From the IMG/VR virus record IMGVR_UViG_3300035180_000536, positions 1 to 41,755 of that record: a stretch of 41,755 nt of DNA; one strand, written 5' to 3'. A model generated the notes under the pieces. That model saw only the letters and a list, made by a program, of their open reading frames with translations, made no database searches and was not told where the DNA came from. Of this stretch, positions 6,641-14,439 are shown one piece after another. Origin of the DNA: a virus. Position 1 is the stretch's first letter; each line of letters starts with the position of its first letter. A program made the position numbers and the translations under genes.

Positions 6641-8080
6641 ACGTCAACAACCCCACCCTAAGGGGTGGAGCTTGCATCTAGGCTCCACCGCAGTTCCGCA
6701 TATCTCGAAAGACGTGCGGCTTTGGCTTCGTCGCCTGATGCTTCAGGGGCGGCTGACAATCGCCCCGTCCTCGCCCAGTCTTGCCGGACAAGGAGCGTTC
6801 GCATGCTGATGTTCCTTGCAGCCACTAAATCGGCATGGAGTGTGTGTCCGCAATGCGCGCACGCGAACAGCAAGCCATGATGGGGCCTATTCTCCCGCTC
6901 GACGTGCCCGCAAACAGGGCACGCCTGGCTGGTGTAATCCGCATCGACCCAAATTGGCACTCCACCAGACAATCTTGTCTTGTACGCGATTTTGGTCTGC
7001 ACATCCGCAAAATTCCAACTGCTCACTTTGCGGTTGGACTTGCGCAGCTTCACTGAAGCCGTCCGCGTATGACGACGCTCGGTCCGGTTGCGGATGTCTT
7101 TCAGCCACTCCATCCCCACCATTGCGTGTGGCTCCGCAATGGATTTGCTCACGCAGTGCGCTGTATTCGCGTTCAGCCGTCTTTCTCGCAGAGCCAGTTT
7201 TCTCAAAACCACTTTGGCTCCGCGAGTGCCCTTCGCTTGCAACGCACTGCGTGTCCTGGCGACACGTTCGGCCAGATGCCGCTCCGGCCCGCCATGATAA
7301 AAACGACACCGGCCACTGGTATCGGATTCGACCGCGATGTTACGGCGATTTAGATCAACGCCCTTGACAGTGGTGATGGCGTCCAGCGGGTTCTGTTCCA
7401 GCGCCTTGTCGATGGACACCATCAGATACCATGTCTTACTCACCTGGTCTTGCCAGAGCTTGGCAGCACCCATGGTCACACCATGTTCATGTGACGCCTT
7501 CAGCCACTCCAGATGCCGGTTCCATCCTTCGTATCGGCACCGGATACGCCCGTCCAGCGTTCCTATGCTGACCGTCTGTTCCTTGCCCAGGGACCAGTCC
7601 CTGCGATGGTTCAATGTGACGGTCAGGGATGTGAACTTCGGTGCTTTGTCGAGTCCTCTGTAGCGCCGCTTCGCCCAGCCCTTTGCATTGTGCGTGGCGT
7701 TGGCCTTCGCTCGCGCCCACAGCGTCTTGTACGCTGCGGCGACTTGCCGTGGCACATTGCAGGCCATCTGGGATGGCAGCTTGAATCGCTCACGCAAGTC
7801 CTGATACACCATCGTCTGCAACTTCATGCCCTGCGACATTTTGCCGTGGGCAAAAGCCACAGCAGACGCATGGTTCAATGCGTCACGATAGGCCAACGCC
7901 GTGCGCCGAACCGCATCTTCCTGCTCTTTGCTGAGCAGGAGCTTGAGCTTGCAGGTCAGCGACTGGGTTGTCGGAAACGTATCCATGTTCACAAGGATAA
8001 ACGATTGTTCGTCTTTTGTGAAGTCTCGTCGCCGTGATATGGCTGCGCTATCCATCCCAGCCTTGAAGGACGGGGACTCA
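6641..8080 (-). mobile_element. IS605-type element 1: tnpB only, no tnpA
   Basis: The tnpB gene is flanked by hairpins. At its 3' side a 6-bp stem (6653-6658 with 6663-6668, loop TAAG) spans the tnpB stop codon, the place where the IS605 right end and the guide RNA scaffold lie. On the 5' side, minus-strand bases 8077-8058 match the right-end hairpin of element 2 at 17 of 20 positions, so they may be a left-end hairpin or a relic. No TnpA transposase gene is present. Boundaries are approximate. A TnpB guide would read the bases just beyond the right end, near 6650-6620, which is the promoter. Confidence 0.5.
6658..7986 (-). CDS. tnpB: TnpB, RNA-guided RuvC nuclease of IS605 type
   Basis: 442 residues from the ATG at 7986; the frame is open further upstream, but family similarity starts with TQSLTCKLKLLLSKEQ. 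The RuvC-like nuclease is complete: Asp211 in KGVDLNRRNIAV, Glu293 in VGMEWLKDI, Asp386 in HADLVAARNI, with a zinc finger CPVC...CAHC at about 356-379 between the last two. TnpB proteins use an RNA from the element's right end to cut matching DNA, which favours spread of the element. All catalytic residues are present, so this is not one of the inactivated TnpB-derived repressors. No strong ribosome site is visible. It interrupts the early operon between ssb and the promoter at 6608. Confidence 0.88.
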   Translation of the reverse strand: MDTFPTTQSLTCKLKLLLSKEQEDAVRRTALAYRDALNHASAVAFAHGKMSQGMKLQTMVYQDLRERFKLPSQMACNVPRQVAAAYKTLWARAKANATHNAKGWAKRRYRGLDKAPKFTSLTVTLNHRRDWSLGKEQTVSIGTLDGRIRCRYEGWNRHLEWLKASHEHGVTMGAAKLWQDQVSKTWYLMVSIDKALEQNPLDAITTVKGVDLNRRNIAVESDTSGRCRFYHGGPERHLAERVARTRSALQAKGTRGAKVVLRKLALRERRLNANTAHCVSKSIAEPHAMVGMEWLKDIRNRTERRHTRTASVKLRKSNRKVSSWNFADVQTKIAYKTRLSGGVPIWVDADYTSQACPVCGHVERENRPHHGLLFACAHCGHTLHADLVAARNISMRTLLVRQDWARTGRLSAAPEASGDEAKAARLSRYAELRWSLDASSTP

Positions 8081-8120
8081 CGCGCGGCAAGTTGAGCGCA
8101 GCGGCTAGCGTGTTTATCGG

Positions 8121-8558
8121 CTACCAAGGGATGTCATCGTCCATGTCATCGAAGCTCGGCGATGGCGGCTTCTGAACATCACGCCTGGCCTCCGTCCGCT
8201 TCGCCGGGCGTTCGTCTCCGTCACCACTGGAACCGCCAAGCATCTTCATGCGACTACCCTTGATCTCGGTCGTGTAACGCTCGATGCCTTCCTTGTCCGT
8301 GTATTTGCGCGTACGGATACTGCCCTCGATGTAAACCAAGCTGCCCTTGCGCAGATACTTGCCACATACCTCGGCGGTACTGCCGAAGAAGCTCACACGG
8401 TGCCATTCCGTTGTCTCGACAAGCTGACCAGACTTGTCCTTGTATTTCTCGCTTGTCGCAACAGACAGGTTCACAACAGCATCGCCATTCGGTAGGTACT
8501 TGAGCTCCGGGTCTGCGCCCAAGTGCCCAACGATGATTGCCAGATTCACGCTTGCCAT
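8121..8558 (-). CDS. ssb: Single-stranded DNA-binding protein
   Basis: 145 residues; the ATG at 8558 follows GGAG and begins [21 protein letters not shown], the classic SSB OB-fold start. The core includes [23 protein letters not shown] and [16 protein letters not shown]. The acidic tail ends DDMDDDIPW, the docking tip for replication and repair proteins, with a terminal Trp in place of the usual Phe. It works with the phage DnaB helicase and the ERF/YqaJ recombination pair encoded upstream. The start lies one base after the MazG stop. Confidence 0.96.
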   Translation of the reverse strand: MASVNLAIIVGHLGADPELKYLPNGDAVVNLSVATSEKYKDKSGQLVETTEWHRVSFFGSTAEVCGKYLRKGSLVYIEGSIRTRKYTDKEGIERYTTEIKGSRMKMLGGSSGDGDERPAKRTEARRDVQKPPSPSFDDMDDDIPW

Positions 8559-8559
8559 T

Positions 8560-8856
8560 TCAGTCTCCATCCTTGATAAACACACCGTTCAACATCACAC
8601 CCTTGCGATCCTTGATCTCCTCCCACGCTGCGTCTATGCAGTCCTCGACCAGCACGCCCACTTGCGAAGCAAGGATGGTCAACACCACGATTGCGTCGCC
8701 TATGCCGTCGATAACGGCAAGACGATTGCCCTTTGCCAGTCCTGCCGCCAGTTCGCCCACTTCCTCCGACAGCTTGAGAAATTGCCGGTCTGGCGTGCTG
8801 CCGTCGATCAGTTTGCGGGCATGCGCCCATGCTCGAATGTCGTCGAATCTGTTCAT
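8560..8856 (-). CDS. MazG-like nucleotide pyrophosphohydrolase
   Basis: 98 residues from the ATG at 8856. [10 protein letters not shown] (31-40) and [14 protein letters not shown] (50-63) supply the Glu and Asp residues that bind magnesium in all-alpha NTP pyrophosphohydrolases of the MazG fold. The enzyme would hydrolyse (d)NTPs or (p)ppGpp-like nucleotides, so it can alter nucleotide pools or dampen host starvation signals during infection. Upstream in-frame codons are ignored because they belong to the overlapping winged-helix gene, with which it shares an ATGA junction. Confidence 0.88.
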   Translation of the reverse strand: MNRFDDIRAWAHARKLIDGSTPDRQFLKLSEEVGELAAGLAKGNRLAVIDGIGDAIVVLTILASQVGVLVEDCIDAAWEEIKDRKGVMLNGVFIKDGD

Positions 8857-9218
8857 TGATTGTTGATCCTCAAAAGTTGGTTGATTGATTGCCGCGCCTT
8901 TTGACGCTGTTGGTATTCTTCCCCGTAATACCCGACCCGCTCCTTCCACCGCTTGCTTACTTCTGCGTCAGAGTACGGCTTCGGCTTACGCTTGTTTGGG
9001 CCAGGGGTGAATGAATAGATCGGCGTTGGAGAACCTGGAAAATTGCGCTGCCAGTCTGAAATGCGGATCAGCCCAGCTTCGCGCAATGCGGTTAGAACGC
9101 CACTTGAAACCAGTGTGCGCTCAGAAACGTGTGCCACTTCTGCGATTTCCCGCGCCGACATATCACCATGCCTGTCTAGCGCGATCATGACGCGGCGCAT
9201 TGATGGTGTGATCTTCAT
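8853..9218 (-). CDS. Winged-helix DNA-binding protein
   Basis: 121 residues. Residues 1-70 read MRRVMIALDRHGDMSAREIAEVAHVSERTLVSSGVLTALREAGLIRIS-like, the layout of a winged helix-turn-helix with a recognition helix at SERTLVSSGVLTALRE (only part quoted). The C-terminal third is basic (GPNKRKPKPYSD, KRWKERVGYYG). It probably binds DNA as a transcription regulator or a replication accessory. It overlaps the MazG gene by ATGA. The ribosome site is weak (GGTAAG). Confidence 0.7.
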   Translation of the reverse strand: MKITPSMRRVMIALDRHGDMSAREIAEVAHVSERTLVSSGVLTALREAGLIRISDWQRNFPGSPTPIYSFTPGPNKRKPKPYSDAEVSKRWKERVGYYGEEYQQRQKARQSINQLLRINNQ

Positions 9219-9236
9219 GGCTTACCAATGGACGTT

Positions 9237-9458
9237 CTATAGAAGTTTTGACAGTGCAGATTGCACAGCGGTCTTCGTGCTACAAACGCCATCATCGTGT
9301 CCTGCACGGTACGCATCCGACAGCGCCATGTGCACAAGGTTGGCAGACCGGAAGTTGGGTAGCCGTAGCGAGTAGCTTGACTTGCCGATTTCGTAAACGG
9401 CAATCCCGGCTTCACTATCGACAGACCCCTCCCATCGAAATTTAACTAGGTCTTTCAT
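9237..9458 (-). CDS. Conserved-looking small protein, unknown
   Basis: 73 residues starting in an ATGA overlap with the gene upstream. The sequence mixes beta-like (VKFRWEGSVDSEAGIAVYEI) and helical (LVHMALSDAYRAGHDDG) segments, giving a small folded domain without signal or membrane parts. No family is recognised. It is co-translated with the 9455-9907 protein between the deaminase and the winged-helix gene. Confidence 0.6.
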   Translation of the reverse strand: MKDLVKFRWEGSVDSEAGIAVYEIGKSSYSLRLPNFRSANLVHMALSDAYRAGHDDGVCSTKTAVQSALSKLL

Positions 9459-9907
9459 TGCGGTTCCTTATTCGCTGCCGCTTGTTTTGCCACGGCCTCG
9501 ACTTCTGCCGCCTCGGCAGGGGAAAGGTGCCTTAACTTGGTGCCGTCATGCCCCCACAGTTCACCTGTCTCAAGGTCAACAAACGCCCATTTAGCCGGAC
9601 AGTTTGTGTCCACCGTGATTTTGCATGAATCGTCTTTGAAGGTCGCCACCTCTCGGCCAGACAACAGCCGGAGAGTATCCCCAGCAACAGCGGGATCAGG
9701 TATTTCCTCAATGGCCTTGGCCCTGAAATAGTGAACCCACTGAGTCCCAGTGAGTCGTCCACCTCGCTTTTTGCCGTCGGCGTATTCCCACCTAACCCTG
9801 GTATTGAAGCCTGAGCCAACTGGCTTGGCAAATTCGATAACACGGCGCGGCCCGTTTTTGAACCTGAAAACCGCCCCCGGCCTTATCTGCTCGATTGCTA
9901 CAGCCAT
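9455..9907 (-). CDS. Unknown early protein with basic beta-rich N-terminus
   Basis: 150 residues; the ATG at 9907 is preceded by AAGGAG, so the upstream in-frame codons are not used. The N-terminal half (IRPGAVFRFKNGPRRVIEF, TRVRWEYADGKKRGGRL) looks like a small beta barrel of the SH3 or KOW kind. The C-terminal half has CKITVDTNCPAKWAFVDLETGELWGHDG followed by an Ala/Glu helix. It lies in the nucleotide-metabolism stretch next to the deaminase. Function not recognised. Confidence 0.65.
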   Translation of the reverse strand: MAVAIEQIRPGAVFRFKNGPRRVIEFAKPVGSGFNTRVRWEYADGKKRGGRLTGTQWVHYFRAKAIEEIPDPAVAGDTLRLLSGREVATFKDDSCKITVDTNCPAKWAFVDLETGELWGHDGTKLRHLSPAEAAEVEAVAKQAAANKEPQ

Positions 9908-9929
9908 TTCAAACTCCTTGTCGTCTCTC

Positions 9930-10529
9930 TCAGTCCTCGGCGTACAGGATTGTCCCGTCCGGCAGCAATGGCGGACTGACAGTTGGGTCAAGCGAAACCG
10001 CGTGCCACGCTATCCCGGCGTTTCCGCCGATTGTTTGCACTTTAGCCATAGCCACAGGGCGAAAGGTTTTGTGCCCATCCGTTGCCCGCGCTGGTTCTCT
10101 ATCCGTCAACATGAACACAACCCCAGCCTCCGCGAACATCGCGGACGCACTGCGCATATCCGCTTCCCAGCGGCCGCAGAACATTTCATCGGGGATTTGC
10201 GCAACCACACGGGCAATGCCTGACTGGATGATCTTTGCCGCGCATCGTGCGCATGGCAGGTGCGTCACGTACATGGTGCAGCCCTCCACCGATCGGCTGG
10301 AAAACAGCAATGCGTTTTCCTCGGCGTGGATGGTTCGGCGCAGCTTCTCATCGCGCTCGAACAGCATTTCGTCTGAATCGACCACACCCATCGGAAACCC
10401 GTTGAAGCCAAGCGAAACAACCCGGTTCTTAGCATCAACGATCACGGCCCCTACTCCGGTGCTCGGGTCTTTGCTCCATGTAGAAACCAGATTCGCCAAG
10501 TTCGACATACGATCGTCCCATTTACTCAT
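9930..10529 (-). CDS. Deoxycytidylate (dCMP) deaminase-type protein
   Basis: 199 residues from ATG 10529, which has GGAG eight bases upstream; a GTG nine bases earlier is a less likely start. [20 protein letters not shown] and DPSTGVGAVI are typical of phage dCMP deaminases. The zinc site is His68-Ala-Glu70 with PCARC (Cys93, Cys96). dCMP deaminase converts dCMP to dUMP for thymidylate synthesis. The protein is longer than the basic domain, with a C-terminal extension after about residue 150. It overlaps the end of the methyltransferase gene (ATGA). Its first residues resemble a vestige at 12019-12063. Confidence 0.92.
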   Translation of the reverse strand: MSKWDDRMSNLANLVSTWSKDPSTGVGAVIVDAKNRVVSLGFNGFPMGVVDSDEMLFERDEKLRRTIHAEENALLFSSRSVEGCTMYVTHLPCARCAAKIIQSGIARVVAQIPDEMFCGRWEADMRSASAMFAEAGVVFMLTDREPARATDGHKTFRPVAMAKVQTIGGNAGIAWHAVSLDPTVSPPLLPDGTILYAED

Positions 10530-11449
10530 GGTATACACTCCATGTAAGCAGCTATGAACTCGCGCGCGACTTCCGAGACAATCGCGTTTCCGTAGGCGCG
10601 CAGTCGTCCCACTCTGGCGGTAGCCCTATCAACCAGCGGGAATGAGCGGGGTTCAACTGGCCGCCACTTTCCATCCCGGCACAAGAGCCAGTCAGCATCT
10701 CTCCAGAAGCCGTTAGTCGGGTAGGCTGCGCAAGATTCGCCTGTCCAGGAAGTTTCAGATACTCCACACGCGTCCCGTCCGACCTCTTCGGCCCGTAACA
10801 ATGCGTGCTCCCGGTCGCGTCGTTCGCCATTGGCGTCGTCCATGCCGCCAGCCACGCTACGCGCCCAAGCAGAGCGTTCATTGGAACTGCCATGCATTCC
10901 GCCCCGTCCTTCCAGTCGCGCGCCGTCGGCGTCGGCCACGAAGAATATCCGATGGCGGATGTGCGGCGCACCGACGCCCGCAGCAGGTAAAACAACCGGC
11001 CCGACGGCGTAGTCTGCTGCTTCCAAGTCAGTTTGAACAAGGTCGAGCCAAGCATAGCCGTCCTGGCTTGCAACCTGCTCGCCAAAGATGACTGGAGGGC
11101 GACACTGCTCAATGAGGTGAAACCATGCGGGCCATAGGTGCCGCTCATCAGTAAACCCAGCTCCTTTGCCTGCCGTGCTGAAAGGCTGGCAAGGGCATGA
11201 TCCCGTCCATATTTTGTTTCGTCCCCATTCGGCCTGGTTGAGTGCGTAATCCCACACTCCAACACCGGCAAAGAAATGCAGTCTGTCATACCCGGTAAGG
11301 TCGCTTGGCCGTACGTCTTCAATGCTTCGTTCATCCACATCACCCTTAGTAATCCAGCCTTCTTCCATCAGATTACGTAACCACTGCGCAGCATATGGGT
11401 CAACCTCATTGTAGTAAGCTCGCAGGGTTTTTTCTGCTTTGGTGGGCAT
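10526..11449 (-). CDS. DNA (cytosine-5) methyltransferase
   Basis: 307 residues from the ATG at 11449 (GAGG upstream); a TTG 12 bases earlier is possible. Motif I is [13 protein letters not shown] (58-70). Motif IV is GSCPCQPFS with catalytic Cys87. Motif VI is the variant FGEQVAS where most enzymes have ENV, as seen in this phage group. Motif VIII is IRHRIFF and motif [11 protein letters not shown]. It would methylate cytosines in the phage genome, probably to escape host restriction; the recognition site is not readable. The N-terminus overlaps the HNH gene by 44 bases and is duplicated upstream at 11912-12022. Confidence 0.92.
   Translation of the reverse strand: MPTKAEKTLRAYYNEVDPYAAQWLRNLMEEGWITKGDVDERSIEDVRPSDLTGYDRLHFFAGVGVWDYALNQAEWGRNKIWTGSCPCQPFSTAGKGAGFTDERHLWPAWFHLIEQCRPPVIFGEQVASQDGYAWLDLVQTDLEAADYAVGPVVLPAAGVGAPHIRHRIFFVADADGARLEGRGGMHGSSNERSAWARSVAGGMDDANGERRDREHALLRAEEVGRDACGVSETSWTGESCAAYPTNGFWRDADWLLCRDGKWRPVEPRSFPLVDRATARVGRLRAYGNAIVSEVAREFIAAYMECIP
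10552..11340 (-). CDS. Long overlapping reading frame inside the methyltransferase gene
   Basis: A 262-residue frame lies wholly inside the methyltransferase gene, same strand, shifted by one base. It contains ordered motifs: [63 protein letters not shown] and [18 protein letters not shown]. From memory, proteins with this same string of motifs are annotated in many phage genomes, and the motifs correspond to the conserved methyltransferase motifs read one base out of frame. Either this is a true overprinted gene or conservation of the methyltransferase carries the second frame along. A weak AAGG site precedes the start. Confidence 0.35.
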   Translation of the reverse strand: MWMNEALKTYGQATLPGMTDCISLPVLECGITHSTRPNGDETKYGRDHALASLSARQAKELGLLMSGTYGPHGFTSLSSVALQSSLASRLQARTAMLGSTLFKLTWKQQTTPSGRLFYLLRASVRRTSAIGYSSWPTPTARDWKDGAECMAVPMNALLGRVAWLAAWTTPMANDATGSTHCYGPKRSDGTRVEYLKLPGQANLAQPTRLTASGEMLTGSCAGMESGGQLNPAHSRWLIGLPPEWDDCAPTETRLSRKSRASS

Positions 11450-11912
11450 AAATCCTCGCAATCAACCTAAAGAATGTTTCTTTATCCATATCTCGTTTTG
11501 CATAATTGCAGTCTGCGCAGCATGGCTCGCAGTTCTCTACAGAATAGCCAAGTGAGCTATCAATCCTATCAACGCCAATGCGTTCATTGGTTCCACAATA
11601 AATGCAGGCCTTGCTAACTAGGGAAGAGAAGACTTCTAATGAGATGCCAAAAGCAATTCCTCTTCGTTTTGCATTTTGCTTGTACATAGAGTATTTTTCG
11701 TGAATTTCCCTTTCTTCATCAGATAATTTTCGTCGAGTTTCTGCTCCACGTTTAGCCGCTGCTATTTTTGCGCAATCGGCACACATCGTTACAATCACTC
11801 TCCGTAATCTAGTTGTGCGGACTACACGCTCTTTTCCGCAGTCACAAACACATCTAGTTGTTGGATGTTTGTTCTTTGCACCTTTGAAGCTCTCAATTAT
11901 TGTCAGCGCCAC
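11406..11912 (-). CDS. HNH homing-type endonuclease
   Basis: 168 residues starting at a GTG with AAGGA upstream and overlapping the stop of the split methyltransferase fragment. The C-terminal half has the HNH zinc-finger pattern CIYCG...GVDRIDSSLGYSVENC...CCADCNYAKRDM, as in free-standing phage homing endonucleases. The N-terminal part carries CVCDCGKE...CADCAK, a second zinc-binding DNA contact region. The gene is visibly more AT-rich than its neighbours, with codons such as ATA, TTA and AGA, which points to separate ancestry. It is bounded on both sides by copies of the methyltransferase 5' end, as expected if it entered by homing. Confidence 0.88.
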   Translation of the reverse strand: MALTIIESFKGAKNKHPTTRCVCDCGKERVVRTTRLRRVIVTMCADCAKIAAAKRGAETRRKLSDEEREIHEKYSMYKQNAKRRGIAFGISLEVFSSLVSKACIYCGTNERIGVDRIDSSLGYSVENCEPCCADCNYAKRDMDKETFFRLIARIYAHQSRKNPASLLQ

Positions 11913-12022
11913 TAGATAATCCTTTCATCTACGTCTACTGGTGCAATACGACCAGCCGCAATCAGGTTGCGCAGCCATTGGGCCGCGTATGGGTCAATCT
12001 CGTTGTAATAGGAGGCTGTCAC
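11912..12022 (-). pseudogene. Severed 5' end of a methyltransferase gene
   Basis: GTG start with GGAGG seven bases before it. The 36-residue product reads [17 protein letters not shown] and PVDVDERII, then stops at TAG. It matches the start of the intact enzyme ([16 protein letters not shown]...GDVDERSI) almost residue for residue, yet differs at many codon third positions, so it is a diverged copy rather than a recent duplication. It ends exactly where the HNH gene begins. The simplest reading is that the resident gene was cut after codon 35 and a donor copy of the rest, with its own 5' end, came in with the HNH gene. It may still be translated and couple ribosomes to the HNH gene. Confidence 0.8.
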
Positions 12023-12063
12023 TGTCTAACCTCCACGTACATACGTTGATCCCATTTACCCAT
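12019..12063 (-). pseudogene. Possible vestige of a dCMP deaminase start
   Basis: A 14-codon frame begins MGKWDQRM, close to the deaminase start MSKWDDRM at 10529, and ends in a stop that overlaps the GTG of the severed methyltransferase fragment. It overlaps the end of the YqaJ gene. KWDQRF/M is a usual beginning of phage dCMP deaminases, so this may be a leftover from an earlier gene order. The match is only about eight residues and could be chance. Confidence 0.35.
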
Positions 12064-13729
12064 GATCGTCTCCTTCTGTTGCTCCATTTCCAGCCTCACG
12101 GCTGCGCAACTGATCTACAATTGCATCAAGTTCTTCCCCGCCAGGGAACATCGGCCCAATACCGTAATCGTCATACGGCAACTCCATAAGGCCGCCGTCA
12201 CGAAGCCAGCGGTAGCGTTCGGAGTCCGCTCGCATCCTTGCTATTTCTCCATCCATATCCTCTGCTTTGCTGACTTTTTCCTCTCGATGCCACGTCGTTG
12301 CCAAAACACTCTTGAGACGCTCAAGACGCGCCTCAAGGCTTTTTCGCTCGATCAAGTTGCCACCCGGAATTGACTTTAGCAAAGCATCGATTTCTGCGAT
12401 CTCAGATGCTATGCAAATATTGCCATCGACCATAAGAGCCTCGCCGATCTGGATCGGTTGGCTACCGGCCAGCGGTTCCTTGGGGATTGCCGTCGCGCTC
12501 GGCTCTACGTGCGTCGCTTCGCTGGGCTTCGCCTGTTGATCTGTTACTGCTGATTGCAGAATGTCCAGGATAGTGTGGGCGCTTTCAGTTGCCTCGATCT
12601 TGGCTTCCGCGAGCGCCAAGTCCAACTTGTCGCGCATCGAGTCAATCGACTTCAACCCCTTGATAGCCTCGGCAAAGCGCGAATGCACATTAGTCGGCGC
12701 AACCAATTCCGAGCCAAGGCTTGCGTTCAGTGCCCGGACGTGTGCATCGAACTTGGCTTTCGCCTCCTCGATGAGCTCCTGCTTGCGCCTGTCCTTCTCA
12801 TGCTTCACCGGCTTTTCGAGTGCTAGGCGCTTGGCCCTCATTTGCTCCTTGATCGTGTCAATGGCGCTGAACAGCTTGTAAAGGCTTGCCGTCTGCTCCA
12901 ACGCCTGCCGCTTCGCATATTCCAGCTTTTCCTCGCCGTCCTTGAGGAACTTGACCATCTTCTCGGCGTCCGCGAAGTCCTGGTCTGTCACAAGGTCGTC
13001 TTTGACGCTGTTGAGGAAGGCTCGCGCGGCAGACTGGAAGGCGTCCAGGTTGGAAGCAATCACCTTGCCCTCTACCTGCACGAATAGCGCGGGTAGCGAC
13101 TTGATGTCGGCAGCTATGAGCGCCGGCTCGGCCTCGGTGTGAACATAGTTCGCCACGTCATCGAGAAACTGCTTGCACACCGCGATGATGCGCCGCCGCA
13201 ATTCCGGCTGCGATTCGTACCAGTAATGACGCACTGTTTTCGGGTCTCCGCCCCGCGACGCCATGAACAGACATCTGGTCGCACCGGACACCATCAGGCC
13301 GGCCTCGCATTGCGGGTGGTATTCTTCCGGCAGGTAGCCAGCGTCTAGCGCCTCGGCCAACGAAGCGTTCAACAGCTTATGCTCGAACGTTGTCTCGAAG
13401 TCCTGCGTCACGCCGTCAAGGCTCACGGACAACAGCACGCCGTCGATTGTGTCGGACATGACCAGCGGGGACAGGTCGTCTCCGACGATTTCCTCCGCAA
13501 TCGGGCGGGCTAGTTCCTCCGCATCATGGCCTTCGGCAAAGCGCGCACGCGCGGCAGCGTCATATTCCGGCTTGATCCCGGTGGCCTTGCGCCGAACCAT
13601 TTCTGCCCTGCTCACATAGCTGGACAGGCCCATGATCGCAGCAAGCTCGCTGCCGTTGATCTGGTTCGGCGTCTCTCGATGGGCGTGCCATTCCTTGCTG
13701 CCCTGCTTGATGAAGTGTATGCGCGCCAT
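12056..13729 (-). CDS. YqaJ-type recombination exonuclease with long coiled-coil tail
   Basis: 557 residues from the ATG in a TGATG overlap with the ERF gene. Residues 1-230 form the YqaJ viral recombinase domain (PF09588): FIKQGSKEWHAHRETPNQINGSE... and the catalytic stretch SVSLDGV...TFEHK with Asp, Glu and Lys. Such enzymes resect double-strand ends and feed single strands to an annealing protein. Residues about 240-400 are coiled coil (DAEKMVKFLKDGEEKLEYAK). The C-terminus has the SERYRWLRDGGL and ELDAIVDQL motifs often found as an appended phage domain. The family is usually 200-350 residues, so this is an extended, multi-part version. Confidence 0.88.
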   Translation of the reverse strand: MARIHFIKQGSKEWHAHRETPNQINGSELAAIMGLSSYVSRAEMVRRKATGIKPEYDAAARARFAEGHDAEELARPIAEEIVGDDLSPLVMSDTIDGVLLSVSLDGVTQDFETTFEHKLLNASLAEALDAGYLPEEYHPQCEAGLMVSGATRCLFMASRGGDPKTVRHYWYESQPELRRRIIAVCKQFLDDVANYVHTEAEPALIAADIKSLPALFVQVEGKVIASNLDAFQSAARAFLNSVKDDLVTDQDFADAEKMVKFLKDGEEKLEYAKRQALEQTASLYKLFSAIDTIKEQMRAKRLALEKPVKHEKDRRKQELIEEAKAKFDAHVRALNASLGSELVAPTNVHSRFAEAIKGLKSIDSMRDKLDLALAEAKIEATESAHTILDILQSAVTDQQAKPSEATHVEPSATAIPKEPLAGSQPIQIGEALMVDGNICIASEIAEIDALLKSIPGGNLIERKSLEARLERLKSVLATTWHREEKVSKAEDMDGEIARMRADSERYRWLRDGGLMELPYDDYGIGPMFPGGEELDAIVDQLRSREAGNGATEGDDHG

Positions 13730-14439
13730 CACCCATCCTCACCGGGCTGACGCTCTGCGGACTCCATCTCAGCCACAAATCCGGCTACATCGGCCGCCGA
13801 CTTCTTTTCCAGCGACGAAACAAAGGCTTCGATGCGCCGCTTTTGCGCATCCGTGAGCGCGTATCGCGCGGACGCGAACGGCATCAGATCGGCGGCCCTG
13901 GCCTTGCCTTCGAGGACGTTCTGGAACCACCTTTCGATCTTGGCGTCGGGGCACGGCGGCAACTGTTGGCGCGCCGGCTGTGCTGCCGGCTGGGCCGGCG
14001 TCACCTCCGGCGAGTGCGCATCGGCGTCGTTGTCGCCCTCGGTCGGGATGGCAAACGCCTGTATGACAGCGTACTTGTACGCCGCGCTCATGGCCTTGTT
14101 TGTGGCCTTGTCGGCGCTGTCCATCGCTTCCCCGAAGGTCTTGATGGTGTGACGGCTGCCGTCTTTGGAGCTTACGAAGTCGAACTCGACCTCAACAACA
14201 ACAGAAAACAGCACTCCACCCTTGATTGTTGCCCGCTCCGTCTGTTGTCGGGACAGCACGCGCGGCAAGATACACAAGCCGGCCTCGGCCAGCATCGGGG
14301 AAACGACGTTGTAGATTTCGTCGATCCCACGGAACTGATAGCCTTGCTGCTGATTTCGCCTGCTCTTGCTTATACCGACGGCGGCAAGCTGCGCCTGCAC
14401 GTCGTTGATGGCCTTGTAAACCTCGATGCTGTTTGTCAT
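13729..14439 (-). CDS. erf: ERF-family single-strand annealing protein
   Basis: 236 residues. The N-terminal 150 residues carry the ERF signature: YKAINDVQAQLAAVGI, NQQQGYQFRGIDEIYNVVSP, and DSADKATNKAMSAAYKYA. ERF proteins anneal complementary single strands in phage recombination and can circularise or repair replicating DNA. An Ala/Pro/Gln linker separates a C-terminal helical domain (KIERWFQNVLEGKARAADL). Directly followed by the YqaJ exonuclease, it forms the phage's annealing-exonuclease pair, equivalent in role to lambda Beta and Exo. Start and stop overlap both neighbours. Confidence 0.93.
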   Translation of the reverse strand: MTNSIEVYKAINDVQAQLAAVGISKSRRNQQQGYQFRGIDEIYNVVSPMLAEAGLCILPRVLSRQQTERATIKGGVLFSVVVEVEFDFVSSKDGSRHTIKTFGEAMDSADKATNKAMSAAYKYAVIQAFAIPTEGDNDADAHSPEVTPAQPAAQPARQQLPPCPDAKIERWFQNVLEGKARAADLMPFASARYALTDAQKRRIEAFVSSLEKKSAADVAGFVAEMESAERQPGEDG

